From Methanomassiliicoccales archaeon (GTDB lineage Archaea > Thermoplasmatota > Thermoplasmata > Methanomassiliicoccales > UBA472): a DNA stretch of 50,317 nt. The DNA lies in contig DASXVU010000029.1 of NCBI GenBank assembly GCA_036504055.1, positions 1-50,317 of the forward strand. The letters run 5' to 3'. Positions 9,831-18,360 of the stretch are shown piece by piece; positions within the stretch are counted from its first letter, which is position 1, and the number at the start of each line of letters is the position of its first letter. Below the pieces are notes generated by a model. That model saw only the letters and a list, made by a program, of their open reading frames with translations. It made no database searches and was not told the DNA's origin. The position numbers were made by a program, and so were the translations under genes.

Positions 9831-10022
9831 CGACGAACGACCGGATCAGCCATGATAATAACCTTGCCACCCAAACATTTCGATGGCTCCATGAGAACAC
9901 GCTCAATGGATCGAGTTCATGATCGGTATTTGATTCACCTATCGTGATTGTGGTCCGAACCATTAAGTTGCGTAAAGCGCAGTCAATTCAACGTTGCACC
10001 AACGAAACTAGGTGGGGAGATC

Positions 10023-11804
10023 ATGGTCGACGAGGAAGGAAGGTCCGATCCAAACCGGGATATCTATCGTGTTCTTGATGATGATTATGTTCCTGTCAAA
10101 GACAGGCTGGCTCCCGCAGAGGACGAACAGATAGATCCGCATAATTTTCAGGCCAGGGTTCCCGTGGGAGGGACCGATGCCCATGATATCTCCAGATCGA
10201 GAGGTTCAGGCAGGAAGGCTTGGGCGGTGGCCTGCGTTTTCCTAGTGGTCTGCCTCATCATTTCAGCGGGAATTGTATCTGGATGGTTCAAGATAAATAA
10301 TGGCGGCCTTAACGGAGAAGCCTCCACCAAGGAGATCGCTGTGGGAGATTTCGATTCGGTCTTTCCAGATAATGGTTCGGTGATCAAAACCGATGATATC
10401 CAATTGATCTGGACACCGGCAGAGAACGCAAAAATGTACGAGATCATGCTCGACACCGGTCCTACGTTCATGCATCCCATCACCGCCCAGACGGATGGTA
10501 ACTGTTACAGAATGAACTTGACAGACGGCACATACTATTGGAAGGTAGGGGCCGGAGGAGCGGGATCACCATCGAACTGGACCTCGGTCAAGAGCTTCTT
10601 GAAGATAACCGCCTTAGGTACGACCGGTTTGATATCACCACTGAACGATTCATTGGTCACAAACACGGATCTGTCATTTCTCTGGTCGGCCGTGGACCAT
10701 GCTGCGCTGTACCGGCTTCAGGTGGACAGTGACCGCGATTTTTCATCCCCCGTAATAGACACCTTGACCAACGGGACGAACTACCCTATCAACTACCAAT
10801 ACCAGAACGGGGAGACATACTCCTGGAGGGTGATGTCGACGAACGGCGAGCTCGAAAGCGAATGGACCGCGGCGCGATCCTTCCATGTCAACATCAGACT
10901 TCCTGCCCCGTCATTGACCGGACCCGATGATGATGCGATGATCACTGCCGATAATCTGACATTGAACTGGACTGACGTCAATGGGGCATATGTCTATCGA
11001 CTTCAGGTGGACCGTTCCAGCAATTTCTCTTCGCCGGCCATAGATGTTTTGACTCTGTCCTCGGAGTACAGAGCCACAGATCTGCAGGATAATGTAACAT
11101 ACCACTGGCGAGTGATGGCATCGAACGATCACTATCATAGCCCTTGGAGCACGACATCCGGATTCTTCAAGGGATTCGATCACCTATTGAGAAGCTATTC
11201 GTGGAACTATGGCGGACACGGCTTTCATCTGAACCTGAGCATCTCCGGACCCGCCTATTATGCACAAAAGAACGAGAACGGGCAGCCATTGAACCTTCTC
11301 TACCCCAATTTCGCCGCCCACGTAAATTCCAGCTCGGACTTTGTCAGGCAGGCAGCCTCGGAAATCAAGAAGTACGCTGCTTCGTTGGGATATAATCAGG
11401 AGCAGACCTTGAACCTGGCAATGGCATTCGTCCAGTCGATCCCATACGGTCTCGATCTCAACACCACCGGACATGTCGAATACCTGCGATATCCGGTGGA
11501 AACCCTGGTGGATGGAGTGGGAGACTGTGACTGTACCTCGATCCTTCTATTGAGCCTGATCCAAACACCTGAACTAGGATATGACGGCGTATTGCTGGAG
11601 TATGATGGATCCAATGGTGACTCCGGACATATGGCTGTGGGCGTCGCCGGGCAGTTCTCTGGCATGTATCACACCTACACCTACTACACGTTCTTAGGGG
11701 TGAAATACTACTATTGCGAGAGCACGAGCGAAGGATATCTGGCGGGAATGATCCCCGACGAGATCTCATCGAAATGGAACTCGGCCAAGATCATTCAGGT
11801 ATAG
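10023..11804 (+). CDS. Surface protein with Fn3-like repeats and a transglutaminase-like domain
   Basis: 593 aa from the ATG at 10023. This start follows AGGTGGGGAG at ribosome-binding distance and is preferred over in-frame upstream codons. A cytoplasmic acidic head (about 60 aa) is followed by one membrane helix (about 66-90). Then come three tandem beta-sandwich repeats of about 90 aa, each with an LxWxxVxxAxxYRLQVDxxxxFSSP-like core and a TYxWRV strand. The C-terminal domain has a transglutaminase/protease-like core: Cys in GDCDC (about C502), His in SGHMAVGV (about H536), then a YYYCEST segment giving the third acidic position. It is probably exported with the catalytic domain outside, acting in surface-protein or S-layer processing. 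Substrate unknown. Confidence 0.82.
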   Translation: MVDEEGRSDPNRDIYRVLDDDYVPVKDRLAPAEDEQIDPHNFQARVPVGGTDAHDISRSRGSGRKAWAVACVFLVVCLIISAGIVSGWFKINNGGLNGEASTKEIAVGDFDSVFPDNGSVIKTDDIQLIWTPAENAKMYEIMLDTGPTFMHPITAQTDGNCYRMNLTDGTYYWKVGAGGAGSPSNWTSVKSFLKITALGTTGLISPLNDSLVTNTDLSFLWSAVDHAALYRLQVDSDRDFSSPVIDTLTNGTNYPINYQYQNGETYSWRVMSTNGELESEWTAARSFHVNIRLPAPSLTGPDDDAMITADNLTLNWTDVNGAYVYRLQVDRSSNFSSPAIDVLTLSSEYRATDLQDNVTYHWRVMASNDHYHSPWSTTSGFFKGFDHLLRSYSWNYGGHGFHLNLSISGPAYYAQKNENGQPLNLLYPNFAAHVNSSSDFVRQAASEIKKYAASLGYNQEQTLNLAMAFVQSIPYGLDLNTTGHVEYLRYPVETLVDGVGDCDCTSILLLSLIQTPELGYDGVLLEYDGSNGDSGHMAVGVAGQFSGMYHTYTYYTFLGVKYYYCESTSEGYLAGMIPDEISSKWNSAKIIQV

Positions 11805-12051
11805 GGGCGATATGGTTCGGACGACATGCCTATCCGCTATCATCCGGAATTCCATGCCTGATCCACCGAAATATGGACATGGGGTCAAGCTCTGGGGGCA
11901 AGACATCCGAAGCCCCAATCCAGTTGGAACCTGTACCAATAATCATATAATGGTGTCCGGTATTGAAGCGTCTTACTCAGAGAAGGAACATGTTCATTTC
12001 CAAACGTTCACAAATATCCTATCCGAAATTCCGACCCGTGGGTGATTGCTA

Positions 12052-13164
12052 ATGGCAACCATCGAGGATTCCATCAAAGAGGTGGAGGCAGAGATCGCCA
12101 AGACCCAGGTCAACAAGCACACCGAGTACCACATCGGCAAGCTAAAGGCGAAGATCGCCAGGCTCAAGGATGAGCAGGAGAAGAGGCGCTCCACCGGTGG
12201 CGGCGGAGGGAAAGGTTACTCGGTCAAGAAGTCGGGGAACGCCACCGTGGCACTGGTGGGGTTCCCGTCGGTCGGTAAGTCCACATTATTGAACCGGCTT
12301 ACTGGGGCGGAGAGCGAGGTCGGTGCTTACGATTTCACCACCATCGATGTCGTTCCCGGCATAATGGAGTACAACAGCGCCAAGATCCAGATATTGGACC
12401 TTCCAGGTCTGATACGGGATGCTTCCAAGGGCAAGGGGAGAGGACGTGAGGTCCTATCCGTCGTCCGTTCCGCGGACCTGATCCTGTTCGTTCTGGATAC
12501 CTTCGACACCAACCTCCAGGTGCTGACCGGGGAACTGGAAACGGCTGGAATACGGATCAACACGCATCCGGCGGATGTCGTTATCACCAGGACCGAGTCA
12601 GGCGGCATCGAGATCAAGCCAACCGTCACCCTGACCAAGATCGATATAGACCTGGCCACCGCGGTCGTCTCGGAGTACGGCTTCACGAACGCCGAGGTCG
12701 TGATCAGAGAGGACGTCAACGTGGACCAGTTGATCGATGTCCTGACCGGCAACCGGGTCTATTCCAAGGCCATCCTGGCCATCAACAAGATCGACCTGAC
12801 CGACAAGACCCACGTAGACGCGGTCATGGAGAAGTTCAAGGACTGGAAGCCCGTGCCGATCTCGGCCCAAGGCAAGGTCGGCATAGATGAGCTGAAGGCC
12901 CGCATCTTCGAATCCATAGACCTGATCCGCATATACCTGAAGAGACAGGGGCAGGAAGCGGACATGAAGGAACCGCTCATCATCCGGAGGGGCGCCACCA
13001 TCGGAGAGGTCTGCGATTCCCTGCATCGGATATTCAGGCAGAATTTCCGATACTCCCTGGTTTGGGGAAAGAGCGCCAAGTTCCCCGGCCAGATGGTCGG
13101 ACTCGACCATGTTCTGCAGGACCGGGACATACTGTACATCGTTGTGAAGAGGACCGGGGAGTGA
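12052..13164 (+). CDS. DRG-family GTP-binding protein (Obg-like, TGS domain)
   Basis: 370 aa from the ATG at 12052, which is preceded by GGGTGAT. An N-terminal helical/coiled segment rich in Lys/Glu is followed by a Gly-rich hinge. The G domain has G1 GFPSVGKS (70-77), G3 DLPG (116-119) and G4 NKID (245-248), with a DRG-typical insertion between them. The C-terminal TGS domain occupies about 285-368. Archaeal and eukaryotic DRG GTPases associate with ribosomes or translation factors. The protein is a conserved core archaeal gene of normal length. A TATA-like CAAATATCC near 12011 could drive it. Confidence 0.96.
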   Translation: MATIEDSIKEVEAEIAKTQVNKHTEYHIGKLKAKIARLKDEQEKRRSTGGGGGKGYSVKKSGNATVALVGFPSVGKSTLLNRLTGAESEVGAYDFTTIDVVPGIMEYNSAKIQILDLPGLIRDASKGKGRGREVLSVVRSADLILFVLDTFDTNLQVLTGELETAGIRINTHPADVVITRTESGGIEIKPTVTLTKIDIDLATAVVSEYGFTNAEVVIREDVNVDQLIDVLTGNRVYSKAILAINKIDLTDKTHVDAVMEKFKDWKPVPISAQGKVGIDELKARIFESIDLIRIYLKRQGQEADMKEPLIIRRGATIGEVCDSLHRIFRQNFRYSLVWGKSAKFPGQMVGLDHVLQDRDILYIVVKRTGE

Positions 13165-13245
13165 ATCGGTCAGAACGGGCTGCCCGGGAGGAAAGGCTTT
13201 CGGATGTAGCGACGTTACACCTGATTCATCTCAAGGTGATCCATT

Positions 13246-14241
13246 TTGACGACGGACAATGACCGACCGGATGCAGCGGAGATGGACTACTGGGAGGGGA
13301 TGCTCTCCAATATGAATAGGGAAAAGAGGAAAGCGACGCTTCCTGCCACCGTCGGCGTGTTCTTCCTGCTGAACCTGACCGCCTTTCTGATGACCGATCA
13401 ATACGCGGTGGTCTGGATATTGTCCAGCCTGTTGTTCTGCGTGTTCTCCGTCCTTTTCCTGATCATGCCGACGACCAGGCCCTCCAAGGTCCGTGAACCG
13501 GCGGAGCGCAAGCTGCGTTTGGACAAGGCCAATGTCATCGAAAACAAGGAGCTGCTCGGCCTGGCCATGTGGAACGGTTTCTTCATGAACTCCCAGCCGA
13601 TGGCGTTCGGCGTCGTCGCCATATTCTCGTTCGACATCTCCCTGATCCTGTACCTTGGGATCATCGGCCAGGTGCTCACCGCAGAGGTCACTGGTCTGTT
13701 GTTGTTGCAATCGGCCGGGATCATCCTCTTCTACATCGGGATCGTTAGGATCAAGCCCTACGACGTTGGCTTCCTGGAAGAGGTGTGGTCGATCGGAAGA
13801 TCGGTCAAGGATGTCCTCAAAGGCCGGTCGGTCAGGCGGTTCAGGAACGTTTTCCTCACCGTGTTGGTCCTGTCAGTGTTCGTCGCCTCGCTGGTCATCG
13901 CCATGCTCCTGCCCGGTTCATCCATCAAGATGTTGAGGGGTGATTCCAACGTAGACCTGGCGAAGGTGATGGCCCCTATTGTCCTGATCTTCCTATCCCA
14001 GTTCATACTGGTAAGGGTCACACAGGGCCTTTCGAGCCGGAGGATGGCGGAGGACATGCTTAGGAGAAAACTGTCATTGTTGAGGTCACGGCATGATGTC
14101 AGGGGGACCGGTATCGAAGACCTGGATGAGCACATGCCCATGTACTTCAAGGTGGTCAGGCACGACATCCTGGGATTCTTTCCGGTCTATATGATGAGCC
14201 CAGACCTGGCAGCGATCCTCGGAGAAAAGGGTACGCAATAG
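13246..14241 (+). CDS. Polytopic membrane protein, unknown function
   Basis: 331 aa from a TTG at 13246, supported by GGTGAT at 13235-13240 and lying 81 bp downstream of the DRG gene. After an acidic N-terminus there are about seven hydrophobic helices (two near 27-80, three near 105-165, one near 205-225, one near 240-260). A soluble C-terminal region of about 75 residues follows. No motif is recognised. It may be cotranscribed with the DRG gene, but the spacing also allows its own promoter. Confidence 0.7.
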   Translation: MTTDNDRPDAAEMDYWEGMLSNMNREKRKATLPATVGVFFLLNLTAFLMTDQYAVVWILSSLLFCVFSVLFLIMPTTRPSKVREPAERKLRLDKANVIENKELLGLAMWNGFFMNSQPMAFGVVAIFSFDISLILYLGIIGQVLTAEVTGLLLLQSAGIILFYIGIVRIKPYDVGFLEEVWSIGRSVKDVLKGRSVRRFRNVFLTVLVLSVFVASLVIAMLLPGSSIKMLRGDSNVDLAKVMAPIVLIFLSQFILVRVTQGLSSRRMAEDMLRRKLSLLRSRHDVRGTGIEDLDEHMPMYFKVVRHDILGFFPVYMMSPDLAAILGEKGTQ

Positions 14242-14266
14242 CGTCCCGCAAGCGCTCTTCCTCACC

Positions 14267-14321
14267 TCGGCCACGGCCTTGGCGCTGTCGAGGTGGCCGA
14301 CACGTGGCATGGGTCATTTTT
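14267..14321 (+). terminator. Possible terminator hairpin with T5 run
   Basis: An 8-bp inverted repeat (TCGGCCAC at 14267-14274, GTGGCCGA at 14293-14300) is followed by a T5 run at 14317-14321, just downstream of the membrane-protein gene. The loop is long (18 nt) and the T-run is not directly adjacent, so this is weak. Confidence 0.3.
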
Positions 14322-14408
14322 CAACGGAGAACCTACTAATATCGAGACCTAGGAAGAAGGTTCAGGGACTCGCCGCCAGCATCGCGACCTTCCCCAGATG
14401 GAATCAAG

Positions 14409-14864
14409 ATGTCTATCGCCGATTCGATAAAGACCGACCACACCGAGTTCAGAAGCATGATTGCGACCTTGCAGAAGACCTCCAGGGAGGATTTCGAACT
14501 GAGGAGGAGAACATTCTCCGACCTCAGGCGGAAGGTCTCCGCCCATTTCCTGGCCGAGGAGGACACCGTCATCAAGGAGATGGCAAAATTGACCGAACTG
14601 AGACCGTTGGCCCTGGAACTGTTGGAGGAACACCAGGCGATCCGCGACCTGTTCGATGTGCTGTGGGCGACAAACTGTGACGACGAAGTATGGCTGCCGA
14701 GGCTCTCTCCGATAGCCGAACTGTTAGCCATCCACATGGGCAAGGAGGAGAACATAGTCATACCCGCCGCCCCGAAATACTTCACAGATGCCCAGCTAGA
14801 TGCGCTGGGAAGGGTATTCGACAAGGTCGAGGCTCAGGAGATGGGTCAGCTGTTAAAGGCGTAG
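14409..14864 (+). CDS. Hemerythrin HHE-domain protein
   Basis: 151 aa, one four-helix bundle. The di-iron ligand pattern of HHE/hemerythrin-like proteins is present: H11, H46 and E50 (HFLAEED), H75 (EEHQAI), and H109 with E113 (IHMGKEE). Such proteins bind O2, NO or iron and often serve in oxygen or nitrosative stress sensing. No signal peptide is present, so it is cytoplasmic. A TATA-like ACTAATATC lies near 14334. A short possible gene follows 10 nt after the stop codon. Confidence 0.88.
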   Translation: MSIADSIKTDHTEFRSMIATLQKTSREDFELRRRTFSDLRRKVSAHFLAEEDTVIKEMAKLTELRPLALELLEEHQAIRDLFDVLWATNCDDEVWLPRLSPIAELLAIHMGKEENIVIPAAPKYFTDAQLDALGRVFDKVEAQEMGQLLKA

Positions 14865-14874
14865 GGGCAGCAGA

Positions 14875-15090
14875 ATGAAGAAGAAACAGCATGGCATCGA
14901 AAAGGAACCGCACGGGGCGGAGCCGCCCCTCTTCATCTGCCAGGACCGGCAGTGCCACAGCCCGATGATGACCCGGGTCTACATCCCGGAGGGCTCCCCG
15001 CCGTTGGATGAAAGATGGGGATCCGGGGACCTCAGGGAAGACATACCGGTCAAGAAACGGATCCCTAATGACCGCCCAGACCGCTATTAG
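14875..15090 (+). CDS. Possible 71-aa small protein downstream of hemerythrin-like gene
   Basis: The ATG lies 10 nt after the hemerythrin-like stop codon, with a G-rich stretch (AGGGGCAG) as a weak ribosome binding site. The product is Lys/Arg/Pro/Asp-rich, with one CxxxxC pair (in ICQDRQCH) and no hydrophobic segment. It has no recognised family. If it is not coding, the stretch 14865-15192 holds only a TATA-like TAATTATTT near 15141 for the peptidase gene. Confidence 0.35.
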   Translation: MKKKQHGIEKEPHGAEPPLFICQDRQCHSPMMTRVYIPEGSPPLDERWGSGDLREDIPVKKRIPNDRPDRY

Positions 15091-15192
15091 CACTATAGAT
15101 CCTTGGAGGATGCCGGTCATCGAACAGGGTCCTTCGGGCAGTAATTATTTGGTCTTGACCGTCCCTTCCGGGAGAACTGAGGAGTTTCGCTC

Positions 15193-16971
15193 ATGAACGA
15201 CGTCAAATGGGACCTGTCTCAGCTTGTCAAGAGCACAGACCAATCGGAGATCGTCAAGGAACTCGACGCACTGGTGGAGGAGGCCGGAAAGAAGGCTACC
15301 GAATACCGGGGCAATATCAAGGACCTGGACGCCAAGGGTCTGAAGGCGCTCTTCGAGCAGAAGGAAGAGATGCAGCTGCGATATGAAGGCGCCATCATGT
15401 ACAGCCGCCTGAGGTATTCGGCCGACACCACGGATGTGGTCTCGAAACAGCTGAACGACGCCGTCAGCAAGGCCGGCACCAAGGTCGGTCAGCAGCTCGC
15501 TTTTATGGACATCGAGCTGAGCTATCTGCTAAAACAAAGACCGGAACTGGTAAAGGACCCGGTCTTGGCCGAGTTCAGGCATGCCTTGGAACGGACCCTC
15601 AGGGCAGCCCCGTATCTGCTCTCCGAGGAGGAAGAGCAGATCATCATGTCCAAGGACCAGAACGGCGCGCACGCCTGGTCGCAGCTGCAAAGGGAATGGC
15701 TCAGCACCAGAACGTTCCCGATAGAGGTCGAGGGGAAGAGGAAGAGATTGCCTTACGGGCAGATAATCGGATTGTACGGATCGCCGGAAAGGAGACTGAG
15801 GAGGGATGCCAACCGGATCGTGTACGGACGGCTGGGCAAGGACGAGATCATCTGGTCCACGGCACTGCGCTCGATCTGCGATGACCACCTGCAGAACTGC
15901 GACCTGAGGAAGTACCCGACACCGGAGACGTCCAGCCTCATCTATAATGACGTTGAACCGGAGGCCGTCGATGCGCTCATGACCACCATGAAGGACAATG
16001 TTGGCGTGTACCGCAGGTACCTCAAGCTCAAGGCCGAGATGATGGACCTGGACCGACTGGGCAACTGGGACATCATGGCACCGCTGCCCAAGGCGCCCAA
16101 GATGACCTTCACCTGGGACCAGGCGCATGAGACGGTCGTCAAGGCCTATGGCGGTTTCGATCCCCAGCTTGGCGAATGGGCCGAGGACATGTACCAGAAG
16201 AAGCACATAGACGCTGAGGTGCGCCAGGGCAAAGTCAGCGGCGCATTCTGTTCTGACTGGTACGGCGGCCGGTCCGCCTATGTGCTCCAGAGCTTCAACG
16301 GCCGCCTGGACGATGTCTACACGCAGGCGCATGAGATGGGGCACTCCATGCATGCCTACCTGACCTCCCGGGCGCAGCGGGCCACCAACACCGCCATCAG
16401 CTATTGCATAGCCGAGTGCGGCTCGATCTTCGGCGAACTGCTGTTGACGGATCACCTGATCGGCAAGGCCAAGGACGTCAAGGAGAAGCAGGCGGTCCTG
16501 ACCCAGGTCATGGACGGGTTCGGGCAGGCGGCTTTCCAGGTGAGCGCCCGGTACTTCTTCGAGAAGAGCCTGTACCAGGCCATCCGGGACGGAAGATATC
16601 TGGACGGGGAGACGATATCGTCGCTATGGGTCAAGGCCAGGGATGATGTGTACGGGGACTCGGTGGAATGGCTGCCGGAGATGAAGTGGGAGTGGACGAT
16701 GAAGATGCACTACTACATCCCGGAACTCCGCTACTACAACTATCCCTATGTGTTCGCCCAGCTGTTCGTGTTCTCCATGTATCGCCTGTACCAGGAGCAG
16801 GGCAAGGCCTTCGTCCCCAAGTTCAAGGGCCTGCTGTCGGCCGGATCGAGCCGCTCCGCGGCGGATCTGGCATCGGGGCTCGGTTTCGACATCGGGAAGG
16901 AGGGATCGTGGCAGAAGGGAATGATCCAAGCTGAGACCTTCATCGAAGAGCTGGAGGGTACGCTCAAATAG
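15193..16971 (+). CDS. pepF: Oligoendopeptidase F (peptidase family M3)
   Basis: 592 aa, the usual PepF length. A cytoplasmic zinc metallopeptidase that cuts oligopeptides of roughly 7-17 residues. The zinc motif is HEMGH at 380-384 (H380, catalytic E381, H384), followed by the third ligand in IAEC (E408) and the M3-typical SIFGE. An N-terminal helical lobe covers the active-site channel. The ATG is preceded by GAGGAG (about 15179-15184). It is monocistronic. Confidence 0.96.
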   Translation: MNDVKWDLSQLVKSTDQSEIVKELDALVEEAGKKATEYRGNIKDLDAKGLKALFEQKEEMQLRYEGAIMYSRLRYSADTTDVVSKQLNDAVSKAGTKVGQQLAFMDIELSYLLKQRPELVKDPVLAEFRHALERTLRAAPYLLSEEEEQIIMSKDQNGAHAWSQLQREWLSTRTFPIEVEGKRKRLPYGQIIGLYGSPERRLRRDANRIVYGRLGKDEIIWSTALRSICDDHLQNCDLRKYPTPETSSLIYNDVEPEAVDALMTTMKDNVGVYRRYLKLKAEMMDLDRLGNWDIMAPLPKAPKMTFTWDQAHETVVKAYGGFDPQLGEWAEDMYQKKHIDAEVRQGKVSGAFCSDWYGGRSAYVLQSFNGRLDDVYTQAHEMGHSMHAYLTSRAQRATNTAISYCIAECGSIFGELLLTDHLIGKAKDVKEKQAVLTQVMDGFGQAAFQVSARYFFEKSLYQAIRDGRYLDGETISSLWVKARDDVYGDSVEWLPEMKWEWTMKMHYYIPELRYYNYPYVFAQLFVFSMYRLYQEQGKAFVPKFKGLLSAGSSRSAADLASGLGFDIGKEGSWQKGMIQAETFIEELEGTLK

Positions 16972-17163
16972 TCCGGTGTCGGTGGAGGAACCACTGGGAT
17001 ATCCAGGACCAAACCGTTTTTCCATACATTTGGAGAAGGATCTCAGAAAAGGCCGATGAGCCAGCGATTGTCCTTCTCCTCCAATCACTCTTCATTAAAA
17101 TCAATTTAAATACTAGTACATTATTGGTGTTATTATCCCAAGAGTCGTTTCACGGTTTTTGAG

Positions 17164-17171
17164 ATATAAAC
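17164..17171 (+). promoter_or_regulatory. TATA box of the small CxxC protein gene
   Basis: ATATAAAC lies about 20-26 nt before the ATG at 17190. A second TATA-like site, TTTAAATAC, lies near 17104-17112, so two start sites are possible. AAGGT at 17177-17181 could be the ribosome binding site for the longer transcript. Confidence 0.45.
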
Positions 17172-17189
17172 AAACAAGGTAGAGTAAAA

Positions 17190-17372
17190 ATGTACGGTGG
17201 TAACAGAGGCAACAGCTATGGACGCCCAAGGAACGACGGACCGCGCGAGATGCACAACGTAAAGTGCTCAGACTGCGGAGCCGAGACCCAAGTCCCATTT
17301 AAACCGACCGAGGGAAGGCCGGTTTACTGCAGGGAATGCTTCCAGAAGCACAAGCCCAAGGACAGGTTCTAA
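17190..17372 (+). CDS. Small CxxC...CxxC zinc-binding protein
   Basis: 60 aa. An N-terminal Gly/Asn/Arg-rich flexible head (about 20 aa) is followed by a compact zinc domain with CSDC (27-30) and CREC (47-50), 16 residues apart. This resembles the CxxC-x17-CxxC-type domain found in small archaeal and bacterial proteins of unknown role. The basic, Gly-rich head suggests nucleic-acid or ribosome contact (inference). Strong flanking signals (TATA box and terminator) indicate an independent, possibly highly expressed unit. Confidence 0.88.
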   Translation: MYGGNRGNSYGRPRNDGPREMHNVKCSDCGAETQVPFKPTEGRPVYCRECFQKHKPKDRF

Positions 17373-17423
17373 ACCTGTTCTAAAAATATTTCAAAAACCA
17401 TAATCAAAAATAGGCAAATCAGT

Positions 17424-17460
17424 CTGCCCAGTCCTCGAAAGGGGGCAGGGTTCTTTTTCT
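17424..17460 (+). terminator. Intrinsic-type terminator after the CxxC protein gene
   Basis: A 6-bp GC stem (CTGCCC at 17424-17429, GGGCAG at 17443-17448) is followed within 3 nt by a T-rich run (17451-17460). Archaeal terminators need only the T-run; the hairpin makes this one unusually bacterial-looking. Confidence 0.6.
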
Positions 17461-17572
17461 AATAAATTCCTCAGAACACCGAAAGGTCAATCAACCTAAG
17501 GATTTGTTCAGATCATTCTCCGAGGTTAATCTCTAATATCAGCTGTTGCCAATCGACATCCGAGGTTGCTCA

Positions 17573-18289
17573 ATGGCAAACGAGAAGATAGCGGTGGTGA
17601 CTGGCGCCACGGGTTCCCTTGGCAGTGCGGTCACTAAAGGGCTGCTCACGCAGGGGATACATGTCATCGTCACATATCGGACCGAAGGGTCATTGGCCGG
17701 TCTGCGTGACGAAATCGGCACCGAGGCGGACAAGATCGAGCCCCGGAAGGCCGATGTGACCGATGAGAAGGATGTCGCCGAACTGTTCGACGCGGTCAGA
17801 CAACAACATGGCCGAGTGGACATATTGATCAACAACGTCGGCGCCTACAGCGGAGGGAAGGAGATCTGGAACACCCCGGTGAAGGAGTGGGACGACATGT
17901 TGATCGTCAACCTGCGCTCGGCCTTCCTGTGCTGCCGGGCGGCCTTGCCCATGATGGTCGAGCAAAATTACGGGAAGATCGTCAACATAGCGGCCCGTCC
18001 GGCCCTGGAGAAGCGCTACCGGGCCAAGTCGGGGGCCTATTCGGTCTCAAAGGCGGGCGTGCTGGTATTGACCGAGACCATCGCCGAGGAGGTAAGGAAA
18101 CTGGACATCAACGTCAACGCGGTCCTGCCCAGCACCATCGACACACCGGAGAACCGCAAGGCCATGCCGCAGGCCGACTTCTCCAAATGGGTACCGCCGG
18201 CAGAGATAGCCATGGTGATCATGGGCCTGGTATCAGACAACATGAGACCGGTGAGCGGTTCGGCGGTCACGGTGTACGGTAAGGCATAG
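17573..18289 (+). CDS. Short-chain dehydrogenase/reductase
   Basis: 238 aa from the ATG at 17573 (GAGGTT upstream). A Rossmann NAD(P)-binding oxidoreductase with TGATGSLG (10-17), NNVG (87-90) and the catalytic YxxxK pair (Y156, K160). The serine normally about 13 residues before the tyrosine is not visible; that stretch reads AARPAL, as in a subset of SDRs that lost it. The substrate is unknown. A TATA-like CTAATATC lies near 17533. Confidence 0.88.
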   Translation: MANEKIAVVTGATGSLGSAVTKGLLTQGIHVIVTYRTEGSLAGLRDEIGTEADKIEPRKADVTDEKDVAELFDAVRQQHGRVDILINNVGAYSGGKEIWNTPVKEWDDMLIVNLRSAFLCCRAALPMMVEQNYGKIVNIAARPALEKRYRAKSGAYSVSKAGVLVLTETIAEEVRKLDINVNAVLPSTIDTPENRKAMPQADFSKWVPPAEIAMVIMGLVSDNMRPVSGSAVTVYGKA

Positions 18290-18360
18290 GCACGAACGAA
18301 GGCTGGAACGGCGAGGGGTTCACCCTCTGTCCGTTGCGCCCCCTCCACGCCATTCCTTGA

